Source: Pegea sp. RAD2-039
Lineage: Eukaryota; Chordata; Thaliacea; Salpida; Salpidae
NCBI GenBank assembly: GCA_034620365.1
Contig: JAQGEQ010000091.1
Location: 310,001-374,000, forward strand
Direction: 5' to 3'
Length of the DNA stretch: 64,000 bases
The position numbers and the translations under genes were made by a program. The notes under the pieces are model-generated. The model was not told where the DNA came from, ran no database searches, and worked only from the letters and a program-made list of their open reading frames with translations. Below are positions 1 to 12,926 of the stretch, piece after piece; positions within the stretch are counted from its first letter, which is position 1; each line of letters opens with the position of its first letter.

Positions 1-189
1 TTTACTTGATAATTTCCGAAACCAAATCCGAAGCTTCATTTTACAAAACTGATATTTTGATCTTAAAAATATTTCAGATAACCTTTTAGATTTTTAGAAA
101 CATTTTTCTATCTTTTTTAAAACTTTTAATTTATTTTTATTGGATAACTTCTGAATTAACAAACTTATTTACAATAAAATTTTAAAAAT

Positions 190-862
190 CAAATTATCAC
201 ATAAAAGTGTTTCTTTGGTGAATTTTTGTTGTATGAAATTAAAATCGCAAATCAATAAACCAATTGTTACAAGTTTTTACTTAATTTTATCAAATAGATA
301 AAAAAACAGATTCAACTTATATCTATTTAAATAAAATTGAAATTTGAATAAAACTAAACTTTTGATTTTTAGAAATTAAAAATATTCTTTCTAAATCTTC
401 TAATTTCATCTCGATCAAAATTAGAAAAATATTTTGAAGAAAATCAAATTATAACTAAGTTTCAACTGGAGCACATTAACGGGGTGATTCTGAAACTGTG
501 TCTTTTAATACTTATATAATTTGGATTAAGATTCGATTTTCAGATCTTAACTTTGCCGATGATCCTATTTTAGTTGATAACAAATTTGAAGAGGTCTCAA
601 GTAAAGATCACGACAAAAAACTTATTTTAAAGACATCTAATGTAAAAATGAAATACAAATCTTGGGTGGATTTCTTTGATCTTGGTTGCCAGATAACATT
701 AGAAGAAAAAGACTGACTTAGAGATAGATTGGTTGCTAAGCCAATCAAATAGATCTATGTGGATACTAAGCAATCAAATTTAATGATCAAAGTATCTTTT
801 AATAAAGTCCTAAGGAGGATTTGGACTTTGATCTCTAATTTAAAAACTCATTTAGAAATTGA
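190..862 (+). mobile_element. Decayed LINE (non-LTR) reverse-transcriptase fragment, copy 1
   Basis: This is a relic of a non-LTR retrotransposon. The open stretch 498-716 reads SDLNFADD followed by hydrophobic residues, the typical context of the reverse-transcriptase catalytic box (YADD/FADD). Further on, in a shifted frame, NKVLRRIW then SNLKTHLEI resembles the region after the palm in LINE polymerases (pattern NKL.K.W..NL...LKIR). The same DNA recurs inverted at 14430-15210 and in part at 59357-59750, which shows that it is a dispersed repeat and not a local gene. Frames are broken by stops and shifts, so the copy cannot encode an active enzyme. Homology with copy 2 begins at base 190 and is lost near 848-862. 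Confidence 0.75.
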
Positions 863-960
863 CAACTTTTTTTTTTGAAAACTTTTTAAACAAAATTGAA
901 ATCAGTGAATCGAAACAAAAGTCACATGACGTCATCACATCTTTTTTTCGTGTAGTTTCG

Positions 961-3900
961 TCACAAATTCTTTATAGTCGATTTGTCGCAAATATTCCTG
1001 CATGATGACGTCACATGAGTGTTTGAAGTAATGACGTCATCACTTACTTCTAGCTGCTTTTTATCTTTTCGTTTCTTGGTCGTATTGCGCTTGATGACGT
1101 CATTGGTGTTTGAAGTGATGACGTCATCGCTCAATTCTAGCTGCTTTTCATTTTTTCGTTTTGTGGTTGCATCGCGTTTGATGACGTCAGCAGTTGGCGA
1201 TGGAGTTCTCATCGAAGTTCGCAGCGGGGTTCCACCTAACTTTGATGGCGAAATTGGAACCGAAATTAAATTGACGCGTCGCTGGTGTTGTGACGTCATC
1301 AACGTCGAGCGTAAGCTTCTTCGTTTTGGTGTTGCTGACGAGTCGTCGTCATTATCGTTTCGACAATCAAAAGGAAGTGAATCGCGACTCGTCGATGACA
1401 TCATCGAACGACTCGGTGACGTCACGATGTAACCGCTCGTGCCGCTGACTGGCGCTTCTTTGCTGTTAAATAAGTGATGATGACGTCATAAACGCGCGTT
1501 GATGAAGTCACAAAACTCACTTGACGTTTTGAGAGCTATTCAACCAAGCATTGAGATTGGAGTCGTCGTTGCCATGAAAACCAGTTGCTAATGACGTCAT
1601 GAAGACGCCTTCAGGTGAAATAGTTGTCAGATTAGTAGTGATAGGCGGTGGTTGTGACGTCACTGTGACGTTATTAGCGCGAAGTTGTTCAGTGAATGTT
1701 GAGATGACGTCATTCAGATCGGGTTCTTGTCCTTCAGCTACAGTCATCACACAACTCTTAACTACGTCACTAATTATGACGTCACTTTTTTTCGCTACTG
1801 GATTCGATTCAGCTGATGACGTATTTTTCTTCTGTGACGTCACTGTGGTCGTTTTTTTTGCTCGTGACGTAGTCGAGCTTTTCTTGCTACCTCGTGACGG
1901 CAGTTGTGCTTTTTTCACTTTTTGTGACGTCACCACTCTTTTGCTTCGCTTGGGCTTAGCATCAGTTTCGTAATCGTTGTTTATGACGTCATTCGTTCGT
2001 TTCATTTTTCGAGTCGACCTTCTTGTTGCCAAAGCAACAGCAGATTTTTCTTCCTCTTCTAATGACGTTGATTTAGAAGCTTCTAATGACGTCATACTTT
2101 CTTTAAGGGGTGCTAATGACGTCACAGTTGTTTGGGGAGCTTCTGATGACGTCACAGCTGTTTCTGATGACGTCATATTGTTTTGAGGGAGTGCTAATGA
2201 CATCACAGCTGTTTGGGGAGCTTCTGATGACGTCATAGCCTTTTGAGGAGTTTCTGATGACGTCATAGCTGTTTGGGGAGCTTCTGATGACGTCATAGCC
2301 TTTTGGGGAGCTTCTGATGACGTCATAACTGTTTGGGGAGCTTCTAATGACGTCATAGCCTTTTGGGGAGCTTCTGATGACGTCATAACTGTTTGGGGAG
2401 CCTCTGATGACGTCATAACTGTTTGGGGAGCTTCTGATGACGTCATAGCCTTTTGGGGAGCTTCTGATGACGTCATAACTGTTTGGGGAGTTGTTGTTGG
2501 CATCACATTAGTTGAAAAATCTATAAAACTTCATTCATCAACAATATCTAATAGAAATAAATGAGCTGACCTGCAAAGTTCAAACTATTGTTGCTGCTAC
2601 ATCCGGCAAATTGATTGGAAGATTTTTGAAGATTTCGAACAGCTGTTTCAGTTTCAGTCAATACTAGATTTGGTGGAAGTAAACTGAAAGAAAAATTTCT
2701 AATTTCTACTTTTTCTCATTTTTCTGAACTAACTTTTTTTGTTTCGATCGTTTTGTTAGATTAGAAGTTCCAGGAAAGAATTGATAAAAGACACTTGAAT
2801 CTACAAAATGAAAATGTAGAAAAAATGAATTGAAAGATAAGTTGAAAACCTGTCGAGTAATTATCAAGATCAAGAACTGATTCAATTTCTTTAGCAATTG
2901 CGCAATCTTCAACTGTTCGGTTTGCTGTATATAAAAATCATCAAATTACAAGTTAGATGGGTTTCGACTGATCACCTGGTTCACTAATTATGTCTAGAGC
3001 ATGTTCCATGATTACATTCTGTTTTTCAAGCGCGCTTTTCATACAACAATTAGTTGGTTTGCCACAAGTTGAGTTTCCCCTAGATATCAAAATATAAAAC
3101 TTTTACAAATATGGAAGACATCATTAGCTAGAAGTAAGCAAGTCCTCAGCACCTTAAGCCACCAAACATAATATTTGTTTGTAAATTGGCCGAGGAATAA
3201 AATTTTTTCAAGATTTCTTTATTTGATTTTTTAATTAACATCTAAATTGATTTTATGATAAATTATTTGGTTGATTTATTATTCTGAAATTCTACTTTAA
3301 TCCACAAAGAATTAATCATCAAACTTAACAACAAATCTCTTACTCAATTTGTGACAACTTCTTTATTCCACTGATAACAGCTGCTCCACAAACCGAAATA
3401 GCACGATGATCTATGTATTGCTGCAACAAAAACAATCAACAACCATCTACCAACCAATCAGCAACCATCTACCAACCAATCAGCAACCATCTACCAACCA
3501 ATCAGCAACCATCTACCAACCAATCAGCAACCAGCTACCAACCAATCAACAACCATCTACTAACCAATCAGCAACCATCTACCAACCAATCAACAACCAT
3601 CTACCAACCAATCAACAACCATCTACCAACCAATCAACAACCATCTACCAACCAATCAGCAACCATCTACCAACCAATCAGCAACCATCTACCAACCAAT
3701 CAACAACCATCTACTAACACTGCATATATCAAACTGCAACCAACTTACACGTTTGAGTACATCCTGTGAAATATTCTCCCTTTCAAAGTCACCGAGTTTT
3801 TTTGGAGTTTTTCGCGGTCTGCGTCTTGATAGTGGTGAAGAAAATTCGTTGGCAACTTCATCAGAGCTTTTTTCATCAGGTGTTTGCTGGTTGGTGGTTT

Positions 3901-5299
3901 CATGATTTGTACTTTCAACATATTTACTCAGACATCTGTTTTCAGCATCTATTTGTTGTTTTAACAGATTTGCATCTTGAATGAAATTTGGTGAAACAGA
4001 GCTCCCAGAGGTCGGATCTAAATCAACATCTTCTGCTGAAATGATCAAAATAAATGAGGAGCAGCTTACAAAGTGATCTTCGGACTTTTTTTGGTATTGT
4101 TGCTGCACATACGTCTGAAAAATTATTAAAAAATCAATCATTTATTTAACTATTTTTGAAATACAAAAATGATCTATATATTAAAAACTTAGTATGTGAT
4201 AGTAAAGATTAAAAAGCAAGAATCATTCTGAAGATCTGAACATGACTTCATCTTCTAATTATTCTCATCTTCAAACTTTCTTATAACCTGTCTTAAAGTT
4301 ACATCTGCTCATTCTGATATCTTCCCATCTCTTCTTTTAAAGATCTAAATATGATTTCATCTTCCAGTTATTCTGATCTTTAAACTCTCTAACAATTTGT
4401 CTTAGAATTACTTTACTTCATCCTAATATGTTCCCATCTCTTCTTCTTAAGATCCAAACATGGCTTCATTTTTCAATTATTCTGATCTTCAAACTCTCTA
4501 ACTACTTGTCTCACAGTTATACCAATTTATTCTCATATCTTTTTATCTATTACTAAAGACCTAACATTTTTCTAATACTTTAGATAAATCTTTCCAAAAA
4601 TTACTCTAAATGTTTTTACAAGTCTAAATTAAATTTAAGTTACATTTAAACTCATTCATAACAGATATACAAAAGAAAAAGTCTAAGGATCTTTACAACT
4701 TAATATTTATAATCATAATTTGATTGATAAATTATTTACCTTCTACCAGGCCACCTTTCAGTAAACTATCTTGACAGCTTCTGTAAAATAAATATTAAGA
4801 TGATGAAGAAGAAAATATAAACAAACTAACTTGATAACTCTGTTTGCTTTTTCCATAGCTAGCCAGGAGTGTTGAGCATATTTGTGTGGAATATTATGGT
4901 CACCAGTAGACGCAAATTGAAGGTTAAATTTATCCAACTCATCGAATTTTTTTAAAACTGATCTTAAATTTCTACCTCCAACTAAAAACTTCCAACCACT
5001 ATCACTTCGAGGCTCTATTGAATGATAATCACTAAGATTTTGTCAAAAAAGAATCCAAATTATTTACTTTTTGGGAAATCTTCTTCAAATCTTTTGAAAT
5101 GAGAGCATTCTTGTAGAAAGGTCTCATATGTTTTATAACATCCAATATCCACCAGGTAACCTGTGATTTAACTTTATATCAAATTTGATTCATTGAACTG
5201 TTTCTTTATGTGAAAGAATCTATGATTAAAATTAAAATATAAAGAAAATTGTAAAGTTTCACCTAGTACTAGTCTTGAAATATCAGAAGATACCCACAT
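961..5299 (-). CDS. NPAT-like LisH-domain nuclear protein, 11 exons, about 830 aa
   Basis: Exons, 5' to 3' on the minus strand: 5299-5263, 5160-5068, 5014-4831, 4780-4740, 4035-3749, 3420-3344, 3079-2976, 2924-2850, 2663-2571, 2520-1521, 1462-961. All junctions are GT-AG and keep phase. The start MWVSSDISRLVLGYL lines up residue for residue with the start of human NPAT, a histone-locus-body co-activator, and begins a LisH motif (about residues 4-35). It is followed by LVGGRNLRSVLKKFDEL, which parallels the NPAT segment after LisH. The rest is low complexity and basic. Residues encoded by 2070-2500 are about ten copies of a 10-residue repeat, MTSSEAPQTV/KA, made of a 30-base unit containing TGACGTCA. 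The C-terminal exon is rich in K/R/S with further TGACGTCA-encoded DDVI and MTS words. The NPAT assignment rests on the N-terminus only; another LisH nuclear protein is possible. Confidence 0.6.
2070..2500 (-). repeat. Coding minisatellite, 30-base unit with TGACGTCA
   Basis: About ten direct repeats of a 30-base unit lie inside exon 10 of the NPAT-like gene. Each unit contains one TGACGTCA palindrome and encodes MTSSEAPQ plus TV, KA or TA. Units differ by a few substitutions (for example GCC TTT versus AAC TGT) that keep the frame, so expansion and divergence happened within the reading frame. Confidence 0.9.
3432..3717 (+). repeat. Intronic minisatellite, 22-base unit
   Basis: Roughly 13 tandem copies of a 22-base unit, CAACCATCTACCAACCAATC plus AG or AA. 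The array fills most of the intron between exons 5 and 6 of the NPAT-like gene. It is open in two plus-strand frames only because the unit lacks stops; it is not a gene. Confidence 0.9.
4232..4560 (+). repeat. Tandem ~109-base intronic repeat, three units
   Basis: Three tandem diverged units start near 4233, 4342 and 4451. Each begins GATC(T/C)(G/A)AA and carries the words CTTCATCTTC and TTCAAACTCTCTAAC. They sit in the intron between exons 4 and 5 of the NPAT-like gene. Related units occur at 33040-33260 in an intron of the ERG channel gene. The strand is arbitrary. Confidence 0.7.
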
Positions 5300-8200
5300 A
5301 ACAAGTTGATATGTTGCTTCAGAAACTAATAAAGTACCAATTTTATTAATAGATTTTTTTTATAAATTTCTTGAACAACAGTAGTTTAAAAAATAAGTTT
5401 TAAACACTTCAAACTGTCTTATGATAAAAAATTTATACTGAAACAGCTATAATCAAAAAATTTTTTGGTTAATTATAAAAAATTATTAAATATAAATAAT
5501 ATAAATTGTTTTAAAAGTTCAAAAAAAAGTAAACTTTCGATTTACAAAAAAAAAAGTATTTGATAATTTTTATAATCAACTAATGAGTTAAAACTTAAAC
5601 TGGTAATAATAATTAAAATTATAACTAATTACCGGTTTATTCAATTAAGTTTTAGGATATTATTACAATAAACTTACCTGAAAAATATCAAAATGTGTCT
5701 TCAAATTTTCCTTATTAAAAAAATTGTTGTTTAATCAATTTATAAACAAAGGTAAAGAGAAAAGGTTTGGATATTTTCTAAAAATTAATAGAAATAAAAC
5801 CTAAAAATTATAATTAAGTAACAACAGTTTATAAAAATTTATTTTTTATTGAAATTGGTCTCCAATATCTCCATGTATTGACTTCTAAATTTCTAGATTT
5901 GAAAAGTTGTTTGTAAACTTAACTTGAAATGTGATAATAATGTCTTAAATATAAACTTTATTTTAACGTATAAGTTTTAAATCTGAAATTTTTACTAATA
6001 AAAGAACAAAATGCAAAGGTATTAAGGAATTTTAATTTTTTTAATGATATTCTAATTTTTATAAAATACTTAGTTACAAAAAGTACCGCTGTTAGAAATA
6101 GAAGAGACTTAAGCACCTTAAACCCCTAAACAAAATATTTATCTCTAAAATAAAGATCTATAATCTAAAGATTCTTATTGACCTACCTTAACCATTAATT
6201 AAATTTTGTTCAACTTCAAAAAATTTTAGACTTATATTTGTTTTTAAACTTATTTCAATAAAGGGCCGATTATTTAGTTATTTGAGATAGTTTCTTGATA
6301 TTAACAGAAAGTAACAACATTTTTTATATTATAATAGAAAACTATAGTAGATAACAATATAAAGAGATATTTATAAATGCTTTCAAATTCTACTATAGCT
6401 TATAAGAAGTTTGAAATCAGGTTTTTATCTAAAAATGTTTAATTTCCGAAAAGTAATGACACGAATAAATAGTAATCTTAATGAGACTTTTAACTATGGT
6501 ATAAATTTGTGTCATAAAATTTAGTGTTGTGCTTATAACTTGTTAAGATTATGCTTAAAATTTGTAAAAATAATCATTTTAAAACGTTATGTCTTAATAG
6601 CTAGGATAAGAAACCTTTCTTTAATATCCTGAATAACTGTCTTAGTAAAATATACTTTTTGATTATCATTTTTAATTTTAGAGTAGATATTCTGAAAAAG
6701 ATTTGAAATTATTTTCAGTTATTTTTAGGGTGATACAATACAACCTATGATATTTGTGAAATTTTGTTCGAGTTGATTAAAAAAATTTTTCTCATCTGCT
6801 ATTTGTTATAAACTATGTTAAATCTCAACATTTTGAGTTAGTTTTCTGAATTATTATAACTGTTTTATTCCCCTTATTAATTGTAACGTAGAACTTTACA
6901 TTTATAAGTGTTTTATTACATTGTACTACTCCAGCTTTAATAAGACTAATTTTTAGATATTACTTTTTGTCTTTTAGTAGTGATTTCAATAGTAATAAGG
7001 TTTAAGCACTAAAAAGGATATTTAAAATATAAATCTTTACAGGCTTAAAGAACAAGTAAAAATACTAAGTGTACAATCTCTATGATTATCAAGCCAAACT
7101 TGTTTTACAAACGATCGTTACGTTTTGTAACTGAAAGTGCTGAGAAATAGGTTACTTTTACCACATAAGCGTTTTTGTAAAGGGTAATCTTACCTATCAG
7201 TCGTTATACTACAAACAACACAAGTTTTCAATCGTAATTAATACTGATTCTAATATTCAAGTGAAGTTGCCGATCGAGAAATGAAAAATATTACGTTTCT
7301 AATTTTTATTTATAATACTAATTTTTAATAATGACATATAAGCTTTAATTTCTTTGCACACAGTTTAAGTTGTTGAAGACGATTATCATGAAATTTTTGA
7401 CTAATTTTGTTTTTAAATGGGTTTAGTTTAAGATTTGTTTTAAAATTTGATTTTTTTTATATCTATATAAAATTTTTAACATTTTTCTTACTTAAACACC
7501 GTTTAAAAACTATATGAGTAGCTCAAAATGGAGAATTTATTAGACTTTGAAAAATATATCCTCATTTAAACAAAGTTTTTGTCACGATAATGGCGTAATA
7601 ACATTAGTTGAAAAATACCAAATTAAACATCTGAAAGTTTATAAGAAAATTTTTTTAGCATAAAAGTAATGATTGAAAATATTTAACCCTAAACATTTTT
7701 TTAGGCGAACTTTGCTCCTTTAATTAAGGTGCTATTAATTGCAAGTTTATTAAACATTTTTACTTTTTATCGTTTAAATCAATTAAGTATTTTCTTGAAA
7801 CCTCTAAGTATGATGTGAAATATCTGAGGCTTTAAGAACCTAGTTTAAATAGTCAATCACATGACAGAAAAGCTAATATAAAACTAGCAGACCAATTTTA
7901 ATGCAAAGACCCAAAATGTTTGAAAATATTTATGTATTTTTTAAAGTTGCGTGCTTAAGATATTTTTTCATATAAACAGAGCTTATTAAATTATCTAAAT
8001 TCTTAACTTCTTTAAAAATAACATAAATTTCTAACTAATTGTAAATAAACTAAAACTGAAGAAATAAATGACTAAATTGAAACTTTTTCATTTGAAAGAA
8101 GGTTGCTGTGAGAAATTGAAAACTGAATCATTCCAAACTTGCTTCAAGAAAAAGATTTTAATTTGATAATAAACAAATAAGAAATACATAATTTTTACAT

Positions 8201-8321
8201 TTCAGAAATATCATAGAAATCAGCAAAACAACAACAACAAACTGAAAAATCGTTGAAGACATGTCACCAAATGTTTTGATAATGATAAAAGTTCGATAAA
8301 ATGATTGGAAAATCCAGAGGA
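5300..8321. other. AT-rich intergenic spacer
   Basis: About 3 kb upstream of the NPAT-like gene and downstream of the tetraspanin. I see no long reading frame, no RNA gene and no TGACGTCA palindrome. It should hold the promoter of the NPAT-like gene next to 5300, but I recognise no specific element. Confidence 0.6.
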
Positions 8322-8433
8322 CTATGTTAACAAATTTCTTCTGTTGTGTGTTTGTCGGAAGCCTTGCTGTTGTTGTTGTTGTAATCTCCTTGTAGGTGCT
8401 TGCTGGTAAGAAGGGTAGGTACGAACGTAATCA
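8322..8433 (-). CDS. Candidate alternative last exon of the tetraspanin
   Basis: After a TTTTACAG acceptor this open segment starts DYVRTYPSYQQAPTRR, runs through a short glutamine run and ends in a stop. It joins in frame to exon 7 if the GT in the tryptophan-stop junction (TG|GTAACC at 8593) is used as a donor, converting the final Trp to Cys. It would give a longer cytoplasmic tail. Both endings are possible from sequence alone. Confidence 0.5.
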
Positions 8434-10390
8434 CTGTAAAACCATTCATAGAAAGTGCTTATTAAAAAATGCAAGAAACAGCGAGAAAGTGGTTAGTTGA
8501 CAAGAGCAAAATGTGTTAGAGGCAAGTAGTGATGTGCATTTGATTAACGTCTTGTTTAAATGAAAGAAGAAGCAGCAGTTAAGGAAGGTTACCATCTAGC
8601 TTTAATTGCTGCAATATCATGGATTACATTTTGAGCGATGCAAATTGGAATAATCTGCAAATAAAAGCTGATCACGTGTCAAGTCATGTGATGACGTGAT
8701 TAAGTTACTTGAAGTATTGCAATACCAATAAGGATACCACCAACTGTATATAAGTTGGTTTTAAGCCAACCTTCAAAACTATTGATGCAGCCTGATATGT
8801 TGATCTTATCAACCCTAGAAGCAACCTAGAGAGGTAATAAAATCAGTTTAAGTCAGCAAATGTACGATGAAGTGACCCACAGTGAATTTGTTTTTGTCAC
8901 GGATACCGTAACCACACTGTGTGTTAATAACTGTCGGAATGTTTTCTTCAGACTTAGTACAACAACTAAACGGAACCCCACAAGATTCAATCAAAGTAAA
9001 TTGAGCTCCATTAACAAGTACTTTACTAGTACAATTGAAATAGATATTGTTATCCCAATCATCAGGACCTACACCACCACAACATTGAAACTGTTGATAA
9101 AAAACTGATAACAAGTTGAAGCAGGTAATAGTGAGATCTTTACATATTCCTGAGTGAAATCGATGATGTTTTGAAGGTCTGGATCTTCTCTATACTCTTC
9201 TATTGTACTGTTAACAAAAGTTCCAAACTGAACAGCAAACCAATCTTTATAGATAAATCCTAAAATTCCCACTATTATCTCCCCAAAGAAGATAACAGAT
9301 AAGAAGAATGAAAACTGAATTGAAGAAGATTCAAGTCAAATGTTTCCACTTTTCTATTTTCACTTACACATTTTAATAAGAAAATATTTTCTCGTAGTGA
9401 TCCAACGCATCCAGCAAACGTCAAAAGGAACATAAGAAGACCAACTCCGTTTACGATGATCACAGGATCTACTGGTAACGAACTGATAGTGGCAAGATTA
9501 TCAAAGAAACCCTGAAAATGAAATTTACTCAACCAGAATACAACCATCTTGCTTATTATAAAACAAAAAACTTTTATTTCGTTTAAATCCAGAAATTTTT
9601 ATCAAACTTTTGTTGATTTTAAAAAACTAAAAACCTTTTCAAACCATGCCCAAATTCCTATTCCAATCAAACCAATGGCCACCATCTGAAATAAAAAAAG
9701 ACCAAATATTAAACTAATGGATTTATTTATTCCAATAAACGCGAAGGAGGGTGCCTGAAAAGAGCACCCCTCGCTAACACACAATCTCACAAATAGCATC
9801 TATTTAGTCAAAAATATAGAAAGCAGAGGATGTAACACATGGCATTTCGATGCCCTTCAAAGCATATAACAGTGAACAATTACATAGAAGGAAAAAATCA
9901 CAGTTTAGAAATGAAAATGTTGGCAATATTATAACGGTTCAACTTCTGCTTGAACAACGCGAGTGATTCTGACATGATAATGTCTGATGGCAGCTGGTTT
10001 CATGTACTAATTGTGCCGTATGAGAAAAAATGGTTATGATACAAGTTTGATTTATTTTACTTTTAGAAATTTGAAAATAATTGTTTAAATTTTGTAAAAT
10101 ATTTAACTATTTAAAAAATATTTATCAAAAAAAGTATTTATTCAGTTTCAAATGATTTTATAAACATTTATATTTTCAAAATTTTCTCACTTTAAAAATA
10201 AATAAAAAATCACAATTGAAGTAAAATTAGAATATTTTTAAAAGTAATTTAAAAGATAGCAACAAAAATATAGAATGATTTTATATTATTTATATATAAA
10301 AAGAACTTATATATAAAATTTACTTACCCAAAATACAACATTAAATCCAAAAAGAAAGTATTTAGAACAGCAATCTACTTTAGCAGGCAT
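8322..10390 (-). CDS. TspanC8-type tetraspanin (TSPAN5/14/17-like)
   Basis: Exons on the minus strand: 10390-10328, 9685-9635, 9511-9368, 9314-9144, 9090-8881, 8825-8709, then 8654-8589 ending in TGG TAA (273 aa). An alternative is a splice at TG|GTAACC (8593) into a last exon 8433-8322 that adds about 36 residues including a glutamine run. The protein has four membrane segments, short intracellular ends, the CCGG motif of the large loop, PDDWDNNIYFNC, CGVPFSCC and NTQCGYGIR. With its eight loop cysteines and DLQNIIDFTQEY, this places it in the TspanC8 group, whose members carry the protease ADAM10 to the cell surface. Start MPAKVDCCSKYF matches the N-terminus of TSPAN5/14 (SCCIKYF). Intron 1 contains a LINE 3' relic. 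TspanC8 membership is secure; the exact paralogue is not. Confidence 0.9.
9713..10010 (-). mobile_element. LINE 3' end relic in tetraspanin intron 1
   Basis: The segment is the reverse complement of 61130-61430 with scattered differences. Shared words include CGCGTTGTTCAAG, GTTAGCGAG and GGCACCCTCC, and an (AATA)-rich tail. In the sense direction it encodes the end of a LINE polymerase (LPSD.IMSESLALF-like). It lies entirely within the intron between 9686 and 10327. Confidence 0.75.
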
Positions 10391-12926
10391 TTTAAAAGAT
10401 TTAAAAAAAGAAACCTTCAAAATGATAATTCTGAAATTTATTAAAATGTCAAATAAAACATCAATAATATTAAATATAAACAGAGTAAAATTGCCTAATA
10501 AAAAACTTAATACAAAATACAACATTTGATTATATAGTATAAAGATTTAAAAAACTATTTTAAAATAAAGTATGTATGAATCAAACTTTCACAATAATTT
10601 ATTAGAATAATTACATAATGACTTTTGGACAAGTTACATAAAAATATTTCTAAATCTAGCTAACTAAAGATAAAATTACACAAAGATTATATAAAGATAA
10701 AAAATATCAAAAGTATAAAAGTAGTTTTGAATATATTATATAGATTCACAATATTTTTATTAAAATATATATTTCAAAATTACTCATTTTACAAATATTT
10801 ACAAATAAAACTACTATTAACCAAATACTTAAAACCAAATAATTAAAAAATATGTTTATTATAAATATTTTATAATAAAAACTTTTAGAATAAATATACA
10901 ATTAGTTTTACATAATTAAAAATCATCAAGTTATAAACCTACAAACATATAATTATACTAAAATAACATAAATTACCATAAAATAAAAAATAACATGATA
11001 AATTTGGGAAAAATAGTAATATAACTTTATTAACACTCAATTAATGAATATAAATCTTTTTAGTCCATTAAATCAGACTAAAAATAGAATTAAAAAAAAT
11101 TTAATTCAACTATAACAAATTCAAAGTCTTTTTTTCATTCAAATAAACAAAATAAAAAAATGTATAACAATATTGAAAGAAAAGTTATTTCTTCAAAATA
11201 CAAACAAAGTAAACAAACAAAGAATAATGATTAAATAAAGAAAATTTTCAATGATATAATTTTCATTATAAAACTCATGTTAATCATAAGTAACTCATGA
11301 AACCTTTTTAAAAATTCAGAAAGTGAACTATTTTTATCACTTCCTTGTATAAAACTCTCTATTTCCAGAAAGTATTTCTGATTTTTGAAATAAAACAACT
11401 AAAAAAAAAGTCTATCATTAACTACGCCCAACAAAGCAACAACTACTTATAAAGAAATAAAATAATTCCTAAAGTAATGGTTAGGGTATTTACCTTTAAT
11501 TCACAAAAATCAAATTAATAAAAAAAAATGAATTAACAAATTTACAATAATTTTTTTATAATCAAAAGAAGCTGTGAAGCCTTTACCCAAAAAATGTTGA
11601 TAATCTATTTATTAATTAATTAATTTCAATAAATAGAAAGAGAGTGCCTCCCGCTAACACACATTCTCACAAATAATATCTATTTAATTACTTAGAAATT
11701 ATATTATTCAAGTAATCTTAATTATACTTTAACAAAATGTTTAAATTTCTAAATATAACACAAGTTGGATAAAAATTTTATAATAATTAAATTAAACAAT
11801 TAGCTTTCTAAACTTAGCTTTTTCAATAAACCTTATTTGTAAAAATATCTACATTTTAAAGATAAATAGCTAGCTTCAAAGAGCTCGATAGATTTCAATT
11901 AAATTAATCGTAATATAATTCAAATTTAGATTTTCAAGATCGATTTAATTACATAAAACCGGTTATAGTTTTGATTTTTCTTTGATATAAATTACCATTT
12001 AAAATACTAAATACAAGGAAATTAAATAGTACATTTCAAATTTAAATACGTAAATATTCAAATATACAATTAGTTTACAAGATTATTTTATATATCATAG
12101 TTGTTTTATTTTAGTTAGTAAACTAAATTCAAAATAATTTTTTCACGAAAGATTTGAAATTGTAAAATCTTCTTAAAAGGTATGTATGATCAGAAAACCA
12201 TCTATTTTTTTCATTAACAAAATAAGTCACTTTTTTTTTTATTATAGTTATAATACTTACTTGAGTAAGTCATTTATTAGTAGTTATTTAATGGGAGTTT
12301 TTTCTTAATCTTTTAAAAGTGTCTTATCAAACTTGAACCCATTTTGCTACTACTTTGATAATAGTTTGTAAACATGTGGTTAGTCCTTCTTGAAAAATGT
12401 AAAGGTTTGTTTATTAATTTTCAGTAATAAACTTGAAAAAAAATGTTAAAAAGATGAAAATCTAGCTTAAAAAGGTTATTTATCATAGAAACCACTGTTT
12501 TTTTTATAAATTTCTTTAGAAATACATAAAAATCAGCAAACTTAATCTATTGAAGTCATTTATTTTATTTCTTTTTATATTTGTTTTATCATTTTTTTAT
12601 GAAATTTAATTTTTTTCAAAGTTTAAATTTCGATCTATCAAAATTAAAGAATAAATATAGAATTAAATAATATTATATATACTTTTAATATAATTTTTGA
12701 AACCTTTATTTATTATTAAAGCTAAGAATTTAATTTCATATTTTAATAATTTGTTCATAAATTAGCTTTCTAATTTAATAGTTTTTATAGTTTATAAAGT
12801 TTTAATAAGTAAAATAAATTTATATTATAGCTAAGAAAAAAATAGATAGTTTTTAATTTATGTTCTTTTAATTGATGAGAAATTTAAATCAGGTTTTGCT
12901 TCAGAAATTGAAAAAAAATTATAATT
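10391..12926. other. AT-rich intergenic spacer
   Basis: Very AT-rich region between the divergent tetraspanin and bL9m genes, with one small LINE end at 11600-11690. I see no coding evidence and no TGACGTCA motif. Confidence 0.6.
11600..11690 (-). mobile_element. Short LINE 3' terminal fragment
   Basis: About 80 bases match only the extreme 3' end of the repeat at 9713-10010 and 61130-61430: GAGAGTGCCTCCCGCTAACA, then the words ATTCTCACAAATAA and ATCTATTTA. This is a 5'-truncated copy. Confidence 0.65.

Noticed and set aside
1019-2186. Plus-strand frames in the TGACGTCA-rich region
   Set aside because: The minus strand gives splice-consistent exons linked to a LisH protein; TGACGTCA is palindromic, so both strands tend to stay open.
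3406-3769. Plus-strand reading frames with TNQQPSTNQS repeats
   Set aside because: They are stop-free readings of the intronic 22-base minisatellite, on the strand opposite to a well-supported gene.
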